In this document: positions 22,108 to 25,993 of the stretch, in pieces
How positions within the stretch are numbered: position 1 is the first letter of the stretch
How the letters are laid out: every line of letters begins with the position of its first letter
Origin: Gemmatimonadales bacterium UBA2989
Lineage (GTDB): Bacteria; Gemmatimonadota; Gemmatimonadetes; Longimicrobiales; Gaopeijiaceae
NCBI GenBank assembly: GCA_002346625.1
Contig: DEAF01000001.1
Span: forward strand, 84,966-110,958
Reading direction: 5' to 3'
DNA: 25,993 bases
Made by a program: the position numbers and the translations under genes
The notes under the pieces: generated by a model
What the model was told of the DNA's origin: nothing
The model's database searches: none
The model's input: only the letters and a program-made list of their open reading frames with translations

Positions 22108-23584
22108 TACTTCGACTCCCCTTGCTTTGATAGCGACAGTCCTTCGGGCTGCGGGCCTCCTAGAAGAGATCCACGGTCAGGAGGACGTTTCTGTTTTTGG
22201 GTCCTCACAAGATTCACGATTTGTAAAGGCTGGAGACTTATTTTTGGCATGGCAAGGATGTGAATTCGATGCTCACGACTTTGTTATTCATGCTGCCCAA
22301 TCTGGAGCTGTAGCAGCTGTAGTTGAGCGCCACGTACCAGGCACTAAAATAACTCAAATTCAGGTTTCGGATGGACGTCGTGCCGCTGCTCTAGCTGCTG
22401 ATGTGATTATTAAATCTCCATGGCAAAATATGTTTACGGTTGGAATTACCGGTACTAATGGAAAGACCACTACTGCATTCATAACACGACATCTTTTAGG
22501 AGATTACGGATCAGCCGCTGCTATAGGAACCCTTGGGTTAATAGAAACTGACGGTACTGTAAGAACTGGTACAGATGCCCTAACAACCCCAGGCCCGGTC
22601 CAATTATCTAGCTGGCTTGACCAACTGTTAAGACAGGGTGTTGATTCCGTAACAGTCGAAGCTTCGTCACATGCTTTGGCTCAGAAGAGATTGGATGGAA
22701 TGCGCTTCGATGCCGTTGTTTTCACCAATCTATACCAGGATCATCTCGATTATCATCGAGATATGACTAGTTATCTAGATGCTAAATCTCATCTTCTGGA
22801 TTTGGTCAAAGAGGATGGGCTGACGGTTATAAATGCCGGAGTCGATAAATGGAAGTCTCTACCCCTAGAAGGACGTCGTACCTTAACCTATGGCTTAAAT
22901 GATAATGCGGACTTAAGGGCTGAAGATATTAAGCATGAACCATATGGTACGCGCTTCCGTATTGCCATGGAGGATGAGGATTTTGAGGTAAAATTACCTC
23001 TTCTTGGAAATTTTAATGTAGAGAATTCTTTAGCCGCTGTAGGAGCAGGTACAGCGGCAGGAATTAGCATAGAGACAATTGCCGAACGCCTCGAGACTGT
23101 CCCTCAGGTGCCGGGGCGCCTCGAAATTGTAGTACGTGATCCATTTGCTATCCTAATTGATTTTGCCCACACAGCTGAGGCTTTACGTGAGGTGTTAGCC
23201 ACGCTAAGGCCCTTAGTGCCAGGTCGATTAATTGTGGTTTTTGGAGCAGGTGGTGACAGGGATAGAGGGAAGCGGAAAGAGATGGGAATTGCAGTTTCTC
23301 AAGGTGCTGACCTAGCTATAGTTACGTCCGACAATCCCAGAACTGAAGATCCTGAATCTATTATTGACGATGTTGTTGTCGGTATGACGGATACTAGCTA
23401 TGAGCGTCAAGGTGATCGTCGTAAGGCTATTACTATGGCTATTACTACAGCACGCGCTGGAGACCTGGTTCTTCTTGCCGGCAAGGGGCACGAGAGTCGT
23501 CAAGTTATTGGTACTGAGAGTTTTCCATTCGATGAGCGACTAATTGTACATGAGAGCCTTGTTGAGCTCGGAGGTAGGGCATGA
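22100..23584 (+). CDS. murE: UDP-MurNAc-tripeptide synthetase MurE (meso-DAP adding)
   Basis: Cytoplasmic ligase adding the third residue to the UDP-MurNAc dipeptide. From ATG 22100 it has 494 residues. The Mur ligase ATP loop GTNGKTTT is at 118-125, with a further TVEASSHALAQ block and the specificity motif DNPR at 411-414. DNPR is typical of enzymes adding meso-diaminopimelate rather than lysine, which fits a diderm envelope. A GTG at 22058 in frame would give 14 more residues and a longer overlap with ftsI; ATG 22100 overlaps by eight bases and gives a usual N-terminus. Its stop overlaps the murF start as ATGA. Confidence 0.96.
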   Translation: MASTSTPLALIATVLRAAGLLEEIHGQEDVSVFGSSQDSRFVKAGDLFLAWQGCEFDAHDFVIHAAQSGAVAAVVERHVPGTKITQIQVSDGRRAAALAADVIIKSPWQNMFTVGITGTNGKTTTAFITRHLLGDYGSAAAIGTLGLIETDGTVRTGTDALTTPGPVQLSSWLDQLLRQGVDSVTVEASSHALAQKRLDGMRFDAVVFTNLYQDHLDYHRDMTSYLDAKSHLLDLVKEDGLTVINAGVDKWKSLPLEGRRTLTYGLNDNADLRAEDIKHEPYGTRFRIAMEDEDFEVKLPLLGNFNVENSLAAVGAGTAAGISIETIAERLETVPQVPGRLEIVVRDPFAILIDFAHTAEALREVLATLRPLVPGRLIVVFGAGGDRDRGKRKEMGIAVSQGADLAIVTSDNPRTEDPESIIDDVVVGMTDTSYERQGDRRKAITMAITTARAGDLVLLAGKGHESRQVIGTESFPFDERLIVHESLVELGGRA

Positions 23585-25020
23585 CAGGACGATTTTCCTG
23601 GACGGATGGAAATGTAAGATCTGCACTTGGCCTGTCTCAAGTTGATTCTGTCCCCGAAAACCTAACATCTAATGCGGATGGAATATTTCATTTTGATAGG
23701 GTGTCTACAGATAGTCGTACTGCTTCTGATGGAGACCTATTTGTTGCCCTGAAGGGTGAAAATTTCGATGGTCACGACTATGTAAATGCAGCTTTTGAAA
23801 ACGGTGCACGCGGCGCTATTGTGTCTCAGAAAGTCAAGGTAGTAGATCACTCACGAATATATTCCGTAAATGATACCCTTTATGCCCTGGGGCAACTAGC
23901 TGCTTACCGCCGTACCCATCTAAGAGCCACTGTTGTAGGAATCACTGGATCGTCAGGAAAGACAGGAACAAAGGATCTTATGCGGGCTGCACTCAGTGGA
24001 TTTTGCAGACCCCATGCCACCACCGGGAATTTTAATAACCGAATCGGGTTACCACTAACACTTCTCGATGTGCCTGAAGATACTGAGGTTGTGATAGTAG
24101 AGATGGGAACTAATCAGCCAGGTGAGATAGGAATTCTTGCCGATATTGCTGTGCCGGAGATCGGTGTTGTTACCACAGTTTCGGAAACACACATTGAGAA
24201 ACTGGATTCTTTGGAAGGAGTGCTTAGAGAAAAGCTTGACCTGCTTCGTGGGCTTACTGAGGACGGAAGGGCAGTAGTCGGAGATGATCCGCTTATCCTT
24301 TCAAAAGAAGCACGTAAAATAAACCCACAAACTAAAGTAGTTGGATGGAGTAAACAGGCAGATTCTGCATTCCAGCCAAACGAAGCAACCATGGATAAGC
24401 ACGGTAATTGGAGCTTCCTATGGCACGGAGAACCGGTTCATTTAAGGATTCCAGGTCGCCATTCAGTGGTAAATGCCCTCCTAGCTCTAGCTGTGGCTGA
24501 TATGCTAGATGTCCCAGCAGCTACAGCGGCCAGTGGTGTCAGTTCTTTAGAAACAAGTCCAATGCGTTGTGAGATCCGTAATATCGGAGAGTTAACCCTA
24601 TTACTGGATTGCTATAATGCGAATCCACAAAGTACACGGGCTGCTTTAAAACTACTTGCAGATATAGAACCAGAAAGGCCCAAAATAGCATTTCTGGGAG
24701 ACATGTTGGAATTGGGTGTTCGTAGTGAAGAACTACATACAACCATCCTTATAGATGCAGCTAATATGGGCTTTGATATCATAGTAGGAACTGGGTATTT
24801 CACTGTTGCCATTGATCAAGTGGAATACCCCAGTACCGGTACTGAAATCATCAGTATAGCTGATCCTATAGAAGCTTATAATGTATTAAGGGATCACCTG
24901 AATGGTGATGAGGTGATTCTATTCAAGGCGTCTAGGGGATTCGCACTCGAGCGCGTAATACCTGAGTTCGAAAGAGACTTTGGTAATACTATGACTGCTC
25001 CAGAGGAAGTTGGTTACTGA
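23581..25020 (+). CDS. murF: UDP-MurNAc-tripeptide-D-Ala-D-Ala ligase MurF
   Basis: Adds the D-Ala-D-Ala dipeptide to complete the UDP-MurNAc pentapeptide. The 479 residues contain the N-terminal DSRTASDGDLFVALKGENFDGHDYV, the ATP loop GSSGKTGTKDLM starting at G123 (where many MurF have GKTTTK), TTGNFNNRIGLPLTLL, VEMGTNQPGEI, and the late blocks LLDCYNANPQSTRAAL and IAFLGDMLELG, all MurF hallmarks. ATG 23581 overlaps the murE stop. Its stop shares a base with the mraY start. Confidence 0.96.
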   Translation: MTGRFSWTDGNVRSALGLSQVDSVPENLTSNADGIFHFDRVSTDSRTASDGDLFVALKGENFDGHDYVNAAFENGARGAIVSQKVKVVDHSRIYSVNDTLYALGQLAAYRRTHLRATVVGITGSSGKTGTKDLMRAALSGFCRPHATTGNFNNRIGLPLTLLDVPEDTEVVIVEMGTNQPGEIGILADIAVPEIGVVTTVSETHIEKLDSLEGVLREKLDLLRGLTEDGRAVVGDDPLILSKEARKINPQTKVVGWSKQADSAFQPNEATMDKHGNWSFLWHGEPVHLRIPGRHSVVNALLALAVADMLDVPAATAASGVSSLETSPMRCEIRNIGELTLLLDCYNANPQSTRAALKLLADIEPERPKIAFLGDMLELGVRSEELHTTILIDAANMGFDIIVGTGYFTVAIDQVEYPSTGTEIISIADPIEAYNVLRDHLNGDEVILFKASRGFALERVIPEFERDFGNTMTAPEEVGY

Positions 25021-25993
25021 TGCTCTATCACCTGCTTCCCGGATTCGCAGATGTACACATCGTTTTCAATCTCTTCCGATTTATTACGTTCAGGGCAGCA
25101 GGAGCTCTTGTTACTTCATTGGTTATAGCTTTCCTATTAGGGCCCATAACAATTCGGATGCTAAAACAATTCCGAGTTGGTCAGGTTATCCGGAGTGAAG
25201 GTCCGTCTACCCATCTTGAGAAGGCGGGCACACCAACTATGGGTGGTGTTTTAATAGTTTCGTCTACTGCAATAACGACATTGCTTTGGGCAGAACTAAC
25301 AAATTGGTATACGATTCTGTCCCTCTTAACGCTGTTGGCTATGGGTGCCATCGGTTTAATGGACGATTATCTAAAGGTAGTTCGCGGGCGTACTAGGGGT
25401 CTTGTAGCGCGCTATAAGATGGTTGGCCAGTGGATTTTTGGATTGGGTTTTGGATTGTTTCTTCTGTTACATCCTATATCTCCAGTGGACCCGAATCGTA
25501 CGATGTTACCGTTCTTCTCGGACCTCTCCCTTCTTTTTACTCCGTGGTTTTATGTGATTTTTGTGGCGTTTGTGATTTCTGGAAGTTCCAACGCTGTAAA
25601 TATAACAGATGGTCTAGATGGTCTTGCGGCAGGCCTAGCTGCTATCTCAGCTGCCACTTTTGGGATTTTTGCCTATCTCCTTGGCAGATTTGACAGCGCA
25701 AATTATTTGGGCTTGTTCTACCTACCTGGGGCAGGTGAGCTGACAGTCCTTGCTCTTGCCCTTACCGGAGGATGTTTAGGCTTCCTGTGGTTTAACAGTC
25801 ATCCTGCTGAGGTATTCATGGGTGATACGGGATCACTTGCTTTGGGGGGAGTAATTGGTGCCATGGCGATCCTACTAAAGATTGAATTTCTGCTTGTCAT
25901 AGTTGGTTCAGTTTTCGTAGTAGAGGTCATCTCAGTGATGCTTCAGGTTGGTTATTTCCGGCATACAGTCCGCAAATATGGAATTGGAAAACG
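25020..25993 (+). CDS. mraY: Phospho-MurNAc-pentapeptide translocase MraY (3' end cut by window)
   Basis: Membrane enzyme that transfers phospho-MurNAc-pentapeptide to undecaprenyl phosphate, making lipid I. ATG at 25020 overlaps the final A of the murF stop (TGATG). The frame is open to the window edge, 324 residues, with several membrane helices. Motifs: GTPTMGG (70-76), the active-site aspartates D115-D116 in LMDDYLK, NITDGLDGLAAG, and EVFMGDTGSLALGG. About 40-50 residues should be missing at the 3' end. Gene order so far (mraZ-rsmH-ftsL-ftsI-murE-murF-mraY) is the classical dcw order, so murD and ftsW are expected next. Confidence 0.96.
   Translation, partial: MLYHLLPGFADVHIVFNLFRFITFRAAGALVTSLVIAFLLGPITIRMLKQFRVGQVIRSEGPSTHLEKAGTPTMGGVLIVSSTAITTLLWAELTNWYTILSLLTLLAMGAIGLMDDYLKVVRGRTRGLVARYKMVGQWIFGLGFGLFLLLHPISPVDPNRTMLPFFSDLSLLFTPWFYVIFVAFVISGSSNAVNITDGLDGLAAGLAAISAATFGIFAYLLGRFDSANYLGLFYLPGAGELTVLALALTGGCLGFLWFNSHPAEVFMGDTGSLALGGVIGAMAILLKIEFLLVIVGSVFVVEVISVMLQVGYFRHTVRKYGIGK

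Noticed and set aside
1..25993. CRISPR array, insertion sequence, phage or defence system
   Set aside because: No regularly spaced long repeats, transposase, integrase or known defence domain is present; all sizeable genes have a housekeeping, envelope or signalling assignment or are described as unknown.

Overview
The window looks like chromosomal core DNA from a diderm (Gram-negative type) bacterium. It carries a complete ExbB/ExbD/ExbD/TonB set, a MurE with the DNPR motif of meso-diaminopimelate-adding enzymes, a lipoprotein signal and a sigma-54-type activator. By eye the genes are AT-leaning (roughly mid-40s % GC) and the gaps are clearly AT-rich. The gene set (FtsH-CdaA, YggS-IleS-RluD, an IleRS of the type-2 family, a PASTA-bearing FtsI, a cyclase-family lipoprotein) suggests Gemmatimonadota or a relative. 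That placement is inference from gene content, not a phylogeny.

Layout. Positions 1-2051: 3' part of ftsH and the diadenylate cyclase gene cdaA. Positions 2060-4500: an energy-transduction operon (exbB/tolQ, two exbD/tolR, tonB) closed by a strong intrinsic terminator. Positions 4532-9411: yggS, ileS and rluD. Positions 9522-11329: an NtrC-like sigma-54 activator, a small membrane protein and tRNA-Val(UAC). Positions 11362-17953 are more accessory: a cyclase-family lipoprotein and a PAS histidine kinase on the plus strand, an orphan ABC ATPase and a glycerophosphodiester phosphodiesterase on the minus strand, then a secreted TPR protein ending at a bidirectional terminator. From 18387 to the window end is the start of the division and cell wall (dcw) cluster: mraZ, rsmH, ftsL, ftsI, murE, murF and mraY (cut by the window end). 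Its genes overlap or nearly abut, which suggests one translationally coupled operon.

How it works together. The dcw genes make the lipid-linked peptidoglycan precursor and the septal transpeptidase. Exb/TonB powers outer-membrane transport. CdaA makes c-di-AMP, and FtsH degrades membrane proteins.

The most notable signals: (1) four CCA(C/T) tetramers at exact 10-bp spacing between a good promoter and the mraZ start, matching the architecture of an MraZ autoregulatory operator, with a second two-repeat block about 220 bp upstream; (2) an IleRS whose HIGH motif reads GLHH (GXHH), the altered signature linked to mupirocin hyper-resistance; (3) an exact 35-bp repeat shared by two otherwise diverged ExbD genes. 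I saw no CRISPR array, insertion sequence, phage or defence system. Nothing here is clearly a wholly new system.
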